Assembly (NCBI GenBank): GCA_038225475.1
Contig: JBBRRA010000009.1
Coordinates: 25,078 to 89,077 of the forward strand
Length of the DNA stretch: 64,000 nucleotides
Reading direction: 5' to 3'
Source: Polymorphobacter_B sp038225475
Lineage (GTDB): Bacteria > Pseudomonadota > Alphaproteobacteria > Sphingomonadales > Sphingomonadaceae
Numbering within the stretch: position 1 is the stretch's first letter; every line of letters begins with the position of its first letter. The translations under genes and the position numbers were made by a program. Shown piece by piece: positions 24,467 to 33,389 of this stretch. A model generated the notes under the pieces. The model was not told where the DNA came from, did not search any database, and was given only the letters and a program-made list of their open reading frames with translations.

Positions 24467-25429
24467 ATGCAGTATCTCGATTTCGAAAAACCCGTTGCCG
24501 AGCTCGAAGCCCGCGTCGTCGAGCTGCGCGCGATGGGCAATCCCGAAGGCGATGCCGAGGCGGCGCGCATGTCCGAACGCGCCAACCGCCAGCTTGCCGA
24601 TATCTATTCACGGTTGACGCCGTGGCAAAAGACGCTGGTGGCACGCCACCCGGGGCGGCCGCACTTCAAGGACTATGTCGCCGGGCTGATCGAGGATTTC
24701 ACCCCGCTGGCCGGGGACCGGCAGTTCGGTGAGGACGCCGCGATCGTCGGCGGCATGGGGCGGCTGGCGGGCCGCGCGGTGATGGTCATCGGCCAGGAAA
24801 AGGGCTTCGACACCGCGACACGGGTCAAGCACAACTTCGGCATGGGCCGCCCCGAGGGCTACCGCAAGGCAGTGCGCCTGATGCAGCTGGCGAGCCGGTT
24901 CGGGCTGCCGGTGGTGACGCTGATCGATTCCGCGGGGGCGTATCCCGGCGTCGATGCCGAGGAGCGCGGGCAGGCGGAGGCGCTGGCGCGCGCCACTGCC
25001 GCCTGCCTCGATCTCGATGTGCCGATGGTTGCCGCGATCGTCGGCGAGGGCATGTCGGGCGGCGCGATCGCGCTCGCCACGGGTAACCGCGTCGTGATGT
25101 TCGAACACGCCGTCTATGCGGTGATCTCGCCCGAGGGGTGTGCGTCGATCCTGTGGCGGGCCGGCGACAAATCGGCCCCCGCCGGACCGAGCCGCGCCGC
25201 CGATGCCGCCGAGGCGATGAAGATTACCGCGAGCGACCTGAAGCGGCTCGGCGTCATCGACCGCATCATCTATGAACCGCGCGGCGGCGCGCACCGCGAT
25301 CCGGCGACCGCAATCGCCCGGCTGGGCACCGCAATCACCGCCGAGCTCGAATCGCTGAGCGGTCAGGCCCCGGCGGCGCTGCGGGCCGGGCGGCGCGCGC
25401 GTTTCCTCGCCATCGGCAAGGCGGCGTGA
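24467..25429 (+). CDS. accA: Acetyl-CoA carboxylase carboxyltransferase subunit alpha
   Basis: 320 residues. Transfers the carboxyl group from carboxybiotin to acetyl-CoA, with AccD, giving malonyl-CoA for fatty-acid synthesis and for the type III polyketide synthase in this window. Marks: LDFEKPVAELEARVVELR, GRPHFKDYVAGLIEDFTPLAGDR, the GMGRPEGYRKA loop and GEGMSGGAIALATGNRV. AAGG precedes the ATG. The stop overlaps the next GTG. Confidence 0.97.
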   Translation: MQYLDFEKPVAELEARVVELRAMGNPEGDAEAARMSERANRQLADIYSRLTPWQKTLVARHPGRPHFKDYVAGLIEDFTPLAGDRQFGEDAAIVGGMGRLAGRAVMVIGQEKGFDTATRVKHNFGMGRPEGYRKAVRLMQLASRFGLPVVTLIDSAGAYPGVDAEERGQAEALARATAACLDLDVPMVAAIVGEGMSGGAIALATGNRVVMFEHAVYAVISPEGCASILWRAGDKSAPAGPSRAADAAEAMKITASDLKRLGVIDRIIYEPRGGAHRDPATAIARLGTAITAELESLSGQAPAALRAGRRARFLAIGKAA

Positions 25430-25866
25430 GCGACATCGATTGCCCCGGCGCGCTGGTCGCGACGGGGTTGCCGATCAAGCTGGTGGTCGCCGCCGCGCTG
25501 ATCGATGCCGACGGGCGCGTGCTCGTCGCCGAACGGCCGCCGGGCGGGTCGCTCGCCGGGCTGTGGGAGTTTCCCGGCGGCAAGATCGAACCCGGCGAAA
25601 CCCCCGAGGCCGCATTGGTCCGCGAATTGGCCGAGGAGCTGGGCATCGACACCGCCGCAAGTTGCCTGGCACCCGCCGGGTTCGCGAGCCACGCCTATGC
25701 CGATTTTCAGTTGCTGCTGCTGCTGTACGCCTGCCGTAAATGGCGCGGCAGCCCGCGCGGGGTCGAAGGCCAGCGACTGCAATGGCGGCGCGTGCCCGAG
25801 CTGTTCGCGCTCGACATGCCGCCCGCCGACCGCCCGCTGCTCGGCCTGCTCGCGGCGCTGCTTTAA
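25426..25866 (+). CDS. MutT-like Nudix hydrolase (8-oxo-dGTP diphosphatase type)
   Basis: 146 residues. A complete Nudix box, GGKIEPGETPEAALVRELAEELGI, fits GX5EX7REUXEEXGU. The opening VVAAALIDADGRVLVAERPPG and the PFRGLWEFPGGK-like LAGLWEFPGGK resemble MutT, which removes oxidised dGTP. GTG start overlapping the accA stop. Ends two bases before the convergent gene's stop. Confidence 0.9.
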   Translation: MSDIDCPGALVATGLPIKLVVAAALIDADGRVLVAERPPGGSLAGLWEFPGGKIEPGETPEAALVRELAEELGIDTAASCLAPAGFASHAYADFQLLLLLYACRKWRGSPRGVEGQRLQWRRVPELFALDMPPADRPLLGLLAALL

Positions 25867-25867
25867 T

Positions 25868-26299
25868 CTATCCGTCGATGCTCACCAGCTGTTTTGTAAA
25901 CTGGATGCGAACGACGTGCTGCCACCGGTTCGCGCTGAACGCCACACCGGCAGTCGAGTTGACGATCAGCACCCGCCGGACGGTCCCATCGACGACGATG
26001 TGCTTGCCTTTAAGATAGGTTTCGGGCGGCGCGCCAAAGCGTTCTGCGAGCTCATGGGCGATGTTGGGTGCGATTTCGAAGGTGAGATCGTCCGATGCGC
26101 GATAGTCCTCGCCGGAATTGAGGAACAACACGTCGCGGACCATGCCGGTCGAAGCGACGGTCATCTCGAATCGGCCCGACCCGCCGTTTTTGAGCGCGTC
26201 GGCGAGCGCTACGGCGGCTGGCGGTGCCAGCGTTGGCCGTTCGCGGCCGTGCGCCGCTGTCGACAGCGCCAATCCGATCAGAATTACCCATTTAAACAT
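25868..26299 (-). CDS. Small secreted protein of unknown function
   Basis: 143 residues with a signal peptide (MFKWVILIGLALSTAAHG). The mature part predicts beta strands (GRFEMTVASTGMVRDVLFLNSGEDYR, GKHIVVDGTVRRVLIVNSTAGVAF). The pattern of a strand, an RD-x-LFLNSGEDYRA stretch and a second strand resembles small OB-fold or nucleic-acid-binding domains, but I do not recognise the family. It converges on mutT-like and stands alone. Confidence 0.6.
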   Translation of the reverse strand: MFKWVILIGLALSTAAHGRERPTLAPPAAVALADALKNGGSGRFEMTVASTGMVRDVLFLNSGEDYRASDDLTFEIAPNIAHELAERFGAPPETYLKGKHIVVDGTVRRVLIVNSTAGVAFSANRWQHVVRIQFTKQLVSIDG

Positions 26300-26424
26300 G
26301 CTGGTTTTGCTCCGCTGGTCGCCGAGCCTTATGGCCAAGCCGGGTGAAATGCCAGCCCATGCGGGCCGACCTCGACCGCGGTTGGCAGCGGCGACCGACG
26401 GCACAGGGGCCGGCCACGTGACCG

Positions 26425-26943
26425 TCATGCCACCACCGGAAAATCGGCAAGCGCGCTGTCGGCGAGCGACGCATTGTCGGTCGCGCGGCCCAGCACATAG
26501 GTCAGCCAGCCGGTGCGGACCGGGCGTCCGTCGGCAAAGTGATTGCCGACCGCCGCCTCGCACCAATGTTCGAGCTGCGCGAGCACCAGCCGCGACGGCG
26601 CATCGAGCCGCCGTTGTGCGATGTCGCGGTAGCAATTGTCGAGCGCCGCACGTGTGGCGGGTGCGAACATGCCCCAGCTGGCGGCGAGTGCGGTCCGCAG
26701 TTGCGCGGGCGTTGGCGGCGCATTGGGGGCCTGGTCGTTCCACGCATGCTCGACAAGGCAGCGCGTCAGCACCACCGTCGCGATCTGGCCGACCGGCGTG
26801 CCGCCGACCAGCTGATCGATCGCGGTGCGCGGCAGCGCGCGGACATAGACGAACAGGTCGATCGAGGCGAGCAGCTGCGCTGCCGCGACTTCGGCAACCG
26901 CCTGCCCGGTCTTGTTGCGCGACGATCCGAACCAGCCCACCAT
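26425..26943 (-). CDS. Conserved protein of unknown function
   Basis: 172 residues. The ATG at 26943 is chosen because GGAG lies six bases upstream. Mostly alpha-helical, no signal peptide or membrane span. A LTRCLVEHAWND and a LEHWCEAAVGNHFADGRPV stretch could be conserved motifs. I cannot assign a function. It lies between an unknown secreted protein (125 bp downstream) and sdhAF4, on the opposite strand to the latter. Confidence 0.6.
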   Translation of the reverse strand: MVGWFGSSRNKTGQAVAEVAAAQLLASIDLFVYVRALPRTAIDQLVGGTPVGQIATVVLTRCLVEHAWNDQAPNAPPTPAQLRTALAASWGMFAPATRAALDNCYRDIAQRRLDAPSRLVLAQLEHWCEAAVGNHFADGRPVRTGWLTYVLGRATDNASLADSALADFPVVA

Positions 26944-27068
26944 TGCTGCTCCAATAACGGCAGCGCCGGCAGCTGGTTGCCGGTTGGCCGGTGTATCGCC
27001 CCCCCGCACGGGTTTACCAAGCTTTCCGCAGCCTGCACAGGCGCATCTCTGCGACGCCGACGGCAGCT

Positions 27069-27096
27069 TTGATCTGGCGCGCGCGCACCCTATTTA
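27069..27096 (+). promoter_or_regulatory. Weak promoter candidate for sdhAF4
   Basis: TTGATC, 16 bp, TATTTA upstream of the DUF1674 gene. The -10 region CCTATTTATG also fits the alphaproteobacterial RpoH -10 CYTATnTnnG, but the -35 (CTTT or TTTG) is imperfect. Confidence 0.25.
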
Positions 27097-27127
27097 TGCG
27101 CCAGTCATCCCCACCCGGAGAAGTATC

Positions 27128-27292
27128 ATGCCCGATGCGACGCGCCCCGAACCCGAAATCCCGATGCCGGTCGAACCGGAGCCCGATACCGGTCCGGCAC
27201 CGCTGCCGACGCCCGAAGTCGGCGGGCGCAAGGGGCTCGACCCGACGCGCTACGGCGACTGGGAAAATAAGGGCATCGCGGTCGATTTCTAG
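27128..27292 (+). CDS. SdhAF4-type succinate dehydrogenase assembly factor (DUF1674)
   Basis: 54 residues. Ends in GRKGLDPTRYGDWENKGIAVDF, the conserved tail of DUF1674/SDHAF4 proteins, which bind flavinylated SdhA and guide complex II assembly. The N-terminus is a Pro/Glu-rich stretch. Start ATG at 27128 has GGAG eight bases upstream; a longer open frame upstream has no support. The stop shares CTAG with the gpsA stop on the other strand. Confidence 0.85.
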   Translation: MPDATRPEPEIPMPVEPEPDTGPAPLPTPEVGGRKGLDPTRYGDWENKGIAVDF

Positions 27293-28269
27293 CCTTCGGA
27301 CCGGAGCGGCCGCGCCAGCAGCCGCTCGATGACTTCGGCCACCGCCGCGCGCCCGGCGAGCAGGTCGGCAACCGCGGTGACGATGGGCATTTCGACGCCT
27401 GCCGCGTGCGCCGCGGCGACGAGCACCGGCGCGGTGGCCGCGCCCTCCGCCACCGTGCGGCGTTCCGCCAGCACATCGGCGGCACGGCGTCCCGCGCCGA
27501 GCGCCGCGCCAAGGCTGAGATTGCGCGATTGCAGCGAGCCGCAGGTCAGCACGAGATCGCCGAGCCCCGACAGCCCCGACAGCGTTTCGGCGTGCGCCGC
27601 CCGCGCGCGGCCGAAGCGCAGCATTTCGGCAAAGCCGCGGCTGATCACCGCTGCCCGCGCATTTTCGCCGAGCCGCGCGCCGAGCACGACGCCGCACGCG
27701 ATTGCCAGCACATTCTTGACCGCGCCGCCGATCTCCGCGCCGGTCACGTCGGCGCTGAGATAGGGCCGGAACGCCGGACGCGCGAGCCGCGTCACCAGCT
27801 GCGCGCCAAGCGCCGCGTCGGTGCACGCCAGCGTCACCGCCGTCGGCAGCCCGGCGGCGACTTCGCCCGCAAAGGTCGGCCCCGACAGCACCGCGAGCGG
27901 CCAGCCGGGCAAAGTTTCGGCGGCAACTTCGGACATCAGCTGCATCGTGCCCGCTTCGATGCCCTTCGCACACAGGATCAGCGGACGCGGGGTCAGCGCC
28001 TGCAAGCCGCCGAGCAGCGCACGGACATGCTGAGCGGGTGCCACCACCAGCAGCGCATCCTGTGCCGCCATCGCCGCGAGGTCGCCGGTGGCGGTAATCA
28101 GCGGCGACAGCGCCACGCCGGGCAGGAACAGCCGATTTTCGTGCGCGTCGTTGATGCCCGCGACCACATCGGCCTCGCGCGCCCACAGCAGCGTCGGTGT
28201 GCCCCCGGCGGCGGCCACGGCAGCGAGCGCGGTGCCCCACGCGCCGCCACCCAAAACCCCCACCCTCAT
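27289..28269 (-). CDS. gpsA: Glycerol-3-phosphate dehydrogenase (NAD(P)+)
   Basis: 326 residues. Reduces dihydroxyacetone phosphate to sn-glycerol-3-phosphate for phospholipid synthesis. Marks: VGVLGGGAWGTALA nucleotide loop, LILCAKGIEAGT, LSGPTFAGEVAAGLPTAVTLA and GAVKNVLAIACGV with the catalytic Lys. It follows tsaD after ten bases, probably one operon. The product is the acceptor for acylation upstream of PlsC. Confidence 0.96.
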   Translation of the reverse strand: MRVGVLGGGAWGTALAAVAAAGGTPTLLWAREADVVAGINDAHENRLFLPGVALSPLITATGDLAAMAAQDALLVVAPAQHVRALLGGLQALTPRPLILCAKGIEAGTMQLMSEVAAETLPGWPLAVLSGPTFAGEVAAGLPTAVTLACTDAALGAQLVTRLARPAFRPYLSADVTGAEIGGAVKNVLAIACGVVLGARLGENARAAVISRGFAEMLRFGRARAAHAETLSGLSGLGDLVLTCGSLQSRNLSLGAALGAGRRAADVLAERRTVAEGAATAPVLVAAAHAAGVEMPIVTAVADLLAGRAAVAEVIERLLARPLRSEG

Positions 28270-28279
28270 GCGCGCAGCC

Positions 28280-29329
28280 TCATGCTTTCACGCCAGCGCC
28301 GCGCGCCGGTTCGGCGGTCGGATCGAGCGGCCAGCGCGGGCGCGCGGGCGCGTCGAGGCCGTCGATCAACCCCAGCCGCAGCCGCTCGGCACCCGCCCAT
28401 GCGATCATCGCGGCATTGTCGGTACACAGCCACGGCGGCGGCGCCACGAAGCGTAGCCGCTGCGCCGCCGCCAGTTCGCTGAGCGCATGGCGCACCGCGC
28501 CGTTCGACGCGACGCCGCCCGCCACCACCAGCGCCGTCGCCTCGGGCATCGCCGCGAGCGCGCGGCGCGTCCGGTCGGTCAGGCAGTCGATGACCGCAGC
28601 CTGGAAGCCCGCCGCCAGATCGGCGCGGTCGGCATCGGTCGGCGCGGGCAACGCCGTCCATGCGCGCAGCACCGCGCTTTTCAGCCCGGCGAACGAAAAA
28701 TGCGGCTCCGGCGTCCCGAGCAGCGGGCGCGGCAGCCGGAACCGCTGCGCAGTACCGCGGGCGGCGGCGCGCTCGACCGCCGGGCCGCCCGGAAAGCCGA
28801 GGCCGAGGATCTTCGCAACCTTGTCGAACGCCTCGCCGACCGCATCGTCGATCGTCGTCGCCAGTCGCCGATAGCGTCCGACGCCGTCCACGGCGAGCAA
28901 TTGGCAATGTCCGCCCGACACCAGCAGCAGCAGATAGGGAAACGCCAGATCGGCCGCGATCAGCCGCGGCGACAGCGCATGACCCTCGAGATGATTGACC
29001 GCGATCAGCGGCTTGTTCGCGGCAAAACTCAGCGCCTTGGCGGTCACCAGCCCGATCATCACCCCGCCGATCAGCCCGGGGCCGGCGGTTGCGGCGATCG
29101 CATTGACGTCGGCGAGCGTCATCTGCGCGTCGGCAAGCACCGCGGCAATCATCGGCGACAGCCGTTCGACATGCGCGCGCGCTGCGAGTTCGGGGACCAC
29201 GCCGCCGAACGGGCGGTGCGCGGCGTCCTGGCTCGCCACGGCCTGCGCGACGATCGTCCGGTCGGCACGCACCAGCGCCACTGCGGTTTCATCGCAGCTC
29301 GATTCGATGCCGAGGATTAGCGGGTTCAT
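28280..29329 (-). CDS. tsaD: tRNA N6-adenosine threonylcarbamoyltransferase TsaD
   Basis: 349 residues. Catalytic subunit that transfers threonylcarbamoyl to A37 of ANN-decoding tRNA, with TsaB (11.8 kb) and TsaE. Marks: LGIESSCDETAVALV, the Fe-binding HLEGHALSPR, PYLLLLVSGGHCQL, and VAGGVASNGAVR. The start is ATG 29329 or the adjacent ATG 29332, with AAGGCAAG upstream. Divergent from hemC across 42 bp that hold a TTGTGC-N10-GCACAA dyad. Confidence 0.96.
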   Translation of the reverse strand: MNPLILGIESSCDETAVALVRADRTIVAQAVASQDAAHRPFGGVVPELAARAHVERLSPMIAAVLADAQMTLADVNAIAATAGPGLIGGVMIGLVTAKALSFAANKPLIAVNHLEGHALSPRLIAADLAFPYLLLLVSGGHCQLLAVDGVGRYRRLATTIDDAVGEAFDKVAKILGLGFPGGPAVERAAARGTAQRFRLPRPLLGTPEPHFSFAGLKSAVLRAWTALPAPTDADRADLAAGFQAAVIDCLTDRTRRALAAMPEATALVVAGGVASNGAVRHALSELAAAQRLRFVAPPPWLCTDNAAMIAWAGAERLRLGLIDGLDAPARPRWPLDPTAEPARGAGVKA

Positions 29330-29339
29330 CATCTTGCCT

Positions 29340-29361
29340 TTGTGCGGGCGTCCTAGCACAA
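29340..29361. promoter_or_regulatory. Dyad TTGTGC-N10-GCACAA between tsaD and hemC
   Basis: Perfect 6-bp arms with a ten-base spacer in the middle of the 42-bp divergent gap. It could be an operator shared by tsaD and hemC. No known consensus that I can name fits it with certainty. Confidence 0.35.
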
Positions 29362-29371
29362 GCGTCGGCGT

Positions 29372-30283
29372 ATGACAGAAACCTTGCGTCTTGGAACCCG
29401 CGGCTCGCCGCTCGCACTCGCTCAGGCCCACATGACCGCAGCGGCATTGACCGCCGCGCACGGGGTCGCCGTCGAGATCGTGCCGATCGTCACTACCGGC
29501 GACCGGGTCCAGGACCGGCCGCTTGCCGAAATCGGTGGCAAGGCGCTGTGGACCAAGGAGCTCGACGCGGCGTTGCTCGATGGCCGGATCGATTTCGCAG
29601 TGCATTCGATGAAAGACGTCGAGACGCGGCTGGCCGACGGCATTGTTATCGCCGCGATGCTGCCGCGCGCCGATGTCCGCGACCGGCTGATCGGTGCCGC
29701 CAGCATTACCGACCTGCCGCAGCGCGCGCGGATCGGCACCTCCAGCCCGCGCCGTGCCGCGCAGTTGCGCAGCCTGCGTCCCGATGTCGAAATCCTGCCG
29801 CTGCGGGGCAATGTCGCGACCCGGCTCGCCAAGCTCGACGCGGGCGACCTCGATGCGACGCTGCTCGCCGCCGCCGGGCTCGACCGGCTGAACATTGCGG
29901 CGGGGACCGCAATTCCGCTCGAAACGCTGCTGCCTGCCCCGTCGCAGGGCGCGGTCGGGATCACGGCGCGACAGGGCGACACCGCGACGCTCGCGCTGCT
30001 CGGCGCGATCGACGATGCCGCGACAAGCACCGCTGTCGGGCTCGAGCGGCGCTTCCTCGCGTGCCTCGGCGCCGACTGCCACAGCTCGGTCGCCGCGCTC
30101 GCCGAGATCGACGGCGATCAGGTGCAGTTCCGCGCCGAAATCCTGCTGCCCGACGGCAGCGAGCGGCGCGGCAGCGCTTTCATCGTCGCCGCCGCCGACG
30201 CGGCTGCCGAAGTCCCGCACCTTGCCGCGCGGTTGCTCAACGCCGCCAGCCCGGCGCTGCGCGCGCTGTTCGACCCTGGCTGA
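29372..30283 (+). CDS. hemC: Hydroxymethylbilane synthase (porphobilinogen deaminase)
   Basis: 303 residues. Polymerises four porphobilinogens to hydroxymethylbilane for heme. Marks: LRLGTRGSPLALAQA, FAVHSMKDVET, RIGTSSPRRAAQLRS, and LGADCHSS with the cofactor-binding Cys. No convincing ribosome binding site precedes the ATG. hemD follows after four bases. Confidence 0.97.
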   Translation: MTETLRLGTRGSPLALAQAHMTAAALTAAHGVAVEIVPIVTTGDRVQDRPLAEIGGKALWTKELDAALLDGRIDFAVHSMKDVETRLADGIVIAAMLPRADVRDRLIGAASITDLPQRARIGTSSPRRAAQLRSLRPDVEILPLRGNVATRLAKLDAGDLDATLLAAAGLDRLNIAAGTAIPLETLLPAPSQGAVGITARQGDTATLALLGAIDDAATSTAVGLERRFLACLGADCHSSVAALAEIDGDQVQFRAEILLPDGSERRGSAFIVAAADAAAEVPHLAARLLNAASPALRALFDPG

Positions 30284-30287
30284 CGCC

Positions 30288-30995
30288 GTGCGCGTGCTCG
30301 TCACGCGGCCCAAGCCCGCAGCGACGCGCACCGCCGCCCGGTTGCGCGCGGCCGGGCATGACGTAATCGTCGCGCCGTTGCTCGACCCGCGCGCGGTGGC
30401 GTGGGCGTTGCCGTCCGCACTGCCGCAGGCGGTGATCTTCACCAGCGCAGCAGCCGCGCGGCTCGCCGGGCCACTGCCGCCCGCGTGGCTGGCGCTTCCG
30501 GCATATGCGGTCGGCGAGGCGACTGCCGCCGCGGTGCGCGCCGCGGGGTTCACTGCCGTGACCGCGGCAGGCGGCACGGCGGCGGCGCTGTTCGCCCACG
30601 TCGCCGCCAACGGCGTGACACACGCGCTCCACCTCGCCGGGGCCGATCGGATGACGGTCGCGGTGCCGCCGACGCTGCGGGTCGATACCGCGGTCGTTTA
30701 TGCCGCGCGGCTTGCCGACGCGCTGCCGCCGGCGGCGGTTGTAGCCCTGTCGGCAAGCGCGCCGCCGTTGACGCTGCTTTATTCGCCGCGCACCGCTGCG
30801 CGCTTTGCCGCATTGGTCGATGCTGCGGGCATCGACCGCGCGTGCCTTGCCGTCGTGGCGATCAGCGTATCGACAGCGGCGGCAGTGGGGCCCGGCTGGG
30901 CAGCGGTCGTAACCGCCGACGCTCCCACCGAGGCGGCGCTATTGGCGGCAGCGGGGCTGGTGTGCGACACAGGGCCCGACAGCCGAGAAGGATAA
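30288..30995 (+). CDS. hemD: Uroporphyrinogen-III synthase
   Basis: 235 residues from GTG 30288. Closes and inverts the D ring to give uroporphyrinogen III. The family is poorly conserved; the call rests on VRVLVTRPKPAATRTAARLRAAGHDVIVAPLL, the FTSAAAARL loop, the AYAVGEATAAAVRAAGF stretch and the position after hemC. The Ala content is high. Confidence 0.9.
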   Translation: MRVLVTRPKPAATRTAARLRAAGHDVIVAPLLDPRAVAWALPSALPQAVIFTSAAAARLAGPLPPAWLALPAYAVGEATAAAVRAAGFTAVTAAGGTAAALFAHVAANGVTHALHLAGADRMTVAVPPTLRVDTAVVYAARLADALPPAAVVALSASAPPLTLLYSPRTAARFAALVDAAGIDRACLAVVAISVSTAAAVGPGWAAVVTADAPTEAALLAAAGLVCDTGPDSREG

Positions 30996-30997
30996 GC

Positions 30998-32023
30998 ATG
31001 GAGCCGTTCAATGCCCCCGGCCCGGCGCCCGCAAGCCGCGAGCGCCTCGACCGGCTTCGCGAGCGCACCGCCGCGCCGCCGCCACGCGCGCCGCGCACGG
31101 TTGCGCCATGGGTGCTGAGCGCGGCGTTGCTGGCGTTTGCGCTCGGGCTGATCGCCAATCCGTGGTTCGAACGCCGCGTCCGCAGCCAACTGCCAGGGTT
31201 CGCCGAAGCCGCGCCCGCCAGCCCCGAAGTGCTCGCCGCGCAGCAACGCACGGTGGCGGCGTTGCAGGCGCGCGTGGCCGCACTCGAGACCCGGTCGAAA
31301 GCGTCGACCACGGCAGTGCCGTTGCCCGGTGCCGCCCCGGCGAACGAGGGCGAGCGGCTGGCCCGGCTCGAGGCGCGGCTCGACAATAGCGAACGCACCG
31401 CGCCCGCTTCGGAAGGGCGGATGGACAAGCTGGCGGGCGAAATCGCGACGCTGACCGGGCGCGTCGACGCCAGCGCGGCGGCGACGCAGGCGACACTGAC
31501 CAGCGCGACCACCGCCGCCGACCGCGCGCAGACCGTGCTGCTGCTGGCGGCGACGCGCCGCGCGCTCGAAGGCGGGGCACGGCTCGGGGCGATCGAGCCA
31601 GCGCTGCGGCATCAGCTCGGGGCCGCCAATCCGCAGCCGGTCGAGGCGATCGCCGCGCTCGGGACCGCGCCGGTAACGCTTGCCTCGCTGCGCCAGGGGT
31701 TCGACACGCTCCGCCCGCAACTCGGCGGCGCGCCGGTGCCTTCGGCACCGGCGGCAGGCTGGCTCGCGAGCCTGTCGGCGACATTCGATTCGATGGTGCA
31801 CGTCCGCGATGCGTCGCGGGCCAATCCGACCGAGGCACGCGTCGAGCGGGCGACGGTGGCACTCCGCAGCGGCGATGTCGGGGCGGCACGCGACCAGATT
31901 GCGGCGTTGCCCGCCACCGAACGCGCGCGCGCCGCCGGGTGGCTGGCGACGGCCGACCGTTATCTGGCGGGGATGCGGTCGCTCAATGCGCTTGAAACCG
32001 CAGCGCTCATGTCGCCGCGCTAG
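30998..32023 (+). CDS. Mitofilin/Mic60-like inner-membrane protein (COG4223)
   Basis: 341 residues. One membrane helix (about 37-55, APWVLSAALLAFALGLIAN), a coiled-coil (about 75-150: VAALQARVAALETRS, LARLEARLDN), and a C-terminal helical region whose end (RSGDVGAARDQIAALPATERARAAGWLATADRYL) resembles the mitofilin signature of alphaproteobacterial Mic60. The protein is cytoplasmic at its N-terminus and largely periplasmic. In alphaproteobacteria, mitofilin genes lie with heme genes, as here after hemD (two-base gap). Shapes inner-membrane invaginations in known cases; here inferred. Confidence 0.8.
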   Translation: MEPFNAPGPAPASRERLDRLRERTAAPPPRAPRTVAPWVLSAALLAFALGLIANPWFERRVRSQLPGFAEAAPASPEVLAAQQRTVAALQARVAALETRSKASTTAVPLPGAAPANEGERLARLEARLDNSERTAPASEGRMDKLAGEIATLTGRVDASAAATQATLTSATTAADRAQTVLLLAATRRALEGGARLGAIEPALRHQLGAANPQPVEAIAALGTAPVTLASLRQGFDTLRPQLGGAPVPSAPAAGWLASLSATFDSMVHVRDASRANPTEARVERATVALRSGDVGAARDQIAALPATERARAAGWLATADRYLAGMRSLNALETAALMSPR

Positions 32024-33308
32024 GCCGCAGCGCGGCATCCAGCGCGGCGCGGTCGAGCACGCCTTCCCAGCGCGCGACGACGATGGTGGCGACCGCGTTG
32101 CCGACGAAATTGGTCAGGCTGCGGCATTCGCTCATGAAGCGGTCGACGCCGAGGATCAGCGCCATCCCCGCGACCGGCACCGACGGCACGATCGCGAGCG
32201 TCGCGGCGAGCGTGATGAACCCCGCGCCAGTGACGCCCGCCGCGCCCTTCGACGACAGCATCGCCACACCGAGCAGCAGCAGCTGATCGCCGAGCGACAG
32301 GTGCACATTGGTCGCCTGCGCGATGAACAGCGCCGCAAGCGTCATATAGATGTTGGTACCGTCGAGGTTGAACGAATAGCCGGTGGGCACGACCAGCCCG
32401 ACCACCGATGGCGGACATCCCGCCACCTCCATCTTGGCGATCAGCGCGGGCAGTGCCGATTCGGACGACGAGGTGCCGAGCACCAGCAGCAACTCGGTCT
32501 TGAGATAGGCGATCAGCCGGAAAATCGAGAACCCGCACGCCGCCCCGACCGCGCCGAGCACGACCAGCACGAACAGCAGCGACGTCGCGTAAAAGGTGCC
32601 GACCAGCAGCGCCAGATTGGCGAGCGTGCCGACGCCGTACTTACCGATCGTGAACGCCATCGCGCCGAACGCGCCGACCGGCGCGGCCTTCATCAGGATC
32701 GCCACCACCCGGAAGATCACCGCAGTGACGTCGTTGAGCAAGCCGAGCAGCCGGTCGCCGCGCGTACCGATCAGCGCCAGCGCCACGCCGAACAGGATCG
32801 CGACGAACAGCACCTGCAGGATATTGCCCTCGGTCAGCGCCGACACCATCGTCGTCGGGATGACATCGGTCAGGAAGCCGGTGACGGTGGTGGCATGCGC
32901 CTTGGCGGCAAAATCGGCGACCTTGGTCGCGTCGAGCGTCGCGGGGTCGATATTGAGCCCCGCACCGGGCCGAACGGTGTTCGCAACGATCAGCCCGACG
33001 ATCAGCGCAAACGTCGACATCACGAAGAAATACACCAGCGCTTTGCCCGCGACGCGCCCGACACTGCCAAGGTCGCGCATCCCGGCGATCCCGGTGACGA
33101 TGGTGAGGAAGATCACCGGCGCGATGATCATCTTGACGAGCTTGATGAACGCATCGCCGATCGGCTTCATCGCGGCACCGGTCTGCGGATAGAAATGCCC
33201 GAGCAGCACACCCGCGACGATCGCGACGATGACCTGCGCGTACAGCGACCGATACCACGGCGTTCCCGGCGAATCGGCATCGACAGCAGCAATGGTGGGT
33301 TCGATCAT
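32007..33308 (-). CDS. Dicarboxylate/amino acid:cation symporter (DAACS, DctA-like)
   Basis: 433 residues with about eight membrane spans and two re-entrant loops. Marks: SSSESALPALIAKME (serine-rich hairpin), GYSFNLDGTNIYMTLAALFIAQAT, and SSKGAAGVTGAGFI. Carries C4-dicarboxylates or glutamate with Na+ or H+. MIEPT start; 33308. Convergent with the mitofilin-like gene, overlapping 17 bp. No dctBD regulators nearby. Confidence 0.9.
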   Translation of the reverse strand: MIEPTIAAVDADSPGTPWYRSLYAQVIVAIVAGVLLGHFYPQTGAAMKPIGDAFIKLVKMIIAPVIFLTIVTGIAGMRDLGSVGRVAGKALVYFFVMSTFALIVGLIVANTVRPGAGLNIDPATLDATKVADFAAKAHATTVTGFLTDVIPTTMVSALTEGNILQVLFVAILFGVALALIGTRGDRLLGLLNDVTAVIFRVVAILMKAAPVGAFGAMAFTIGKYGVGTLANLALLVGTFYATSLLFVLVVLGAVGAACGFSIFRLIAYLKTELLLVLGTSSSESALPALIAKMEVAGCPPSVVGLVVPTGYSFNLDGTNIYMTLAALFIAQATNVHLSLGDQLLLLGVAMLSSKGAAGVTGAGFITLAATLAIVPSVPVAGMALILGVDRFMSECRSLTNFVGNAVATIVVARWEGVLDRAALDAALRPSAAT

Positions 33309-33389
33309 GCCAGTTCCCAGTCGCCAGGCCACGCCGGATGCGCAAGGCAGGCCGCAACCCTAGCAAAGCCGCCGCGCCGGCACGAGCGC

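Noticed and set aside
28280..30610. A 776-codon open frame on the minus strand
   Set aside because: Only the downstream part (to 29329) is tsaD; the rest is antisense to hemC and hemD, whose motifs are intact. High G+C removes stop codons from antisense frames.
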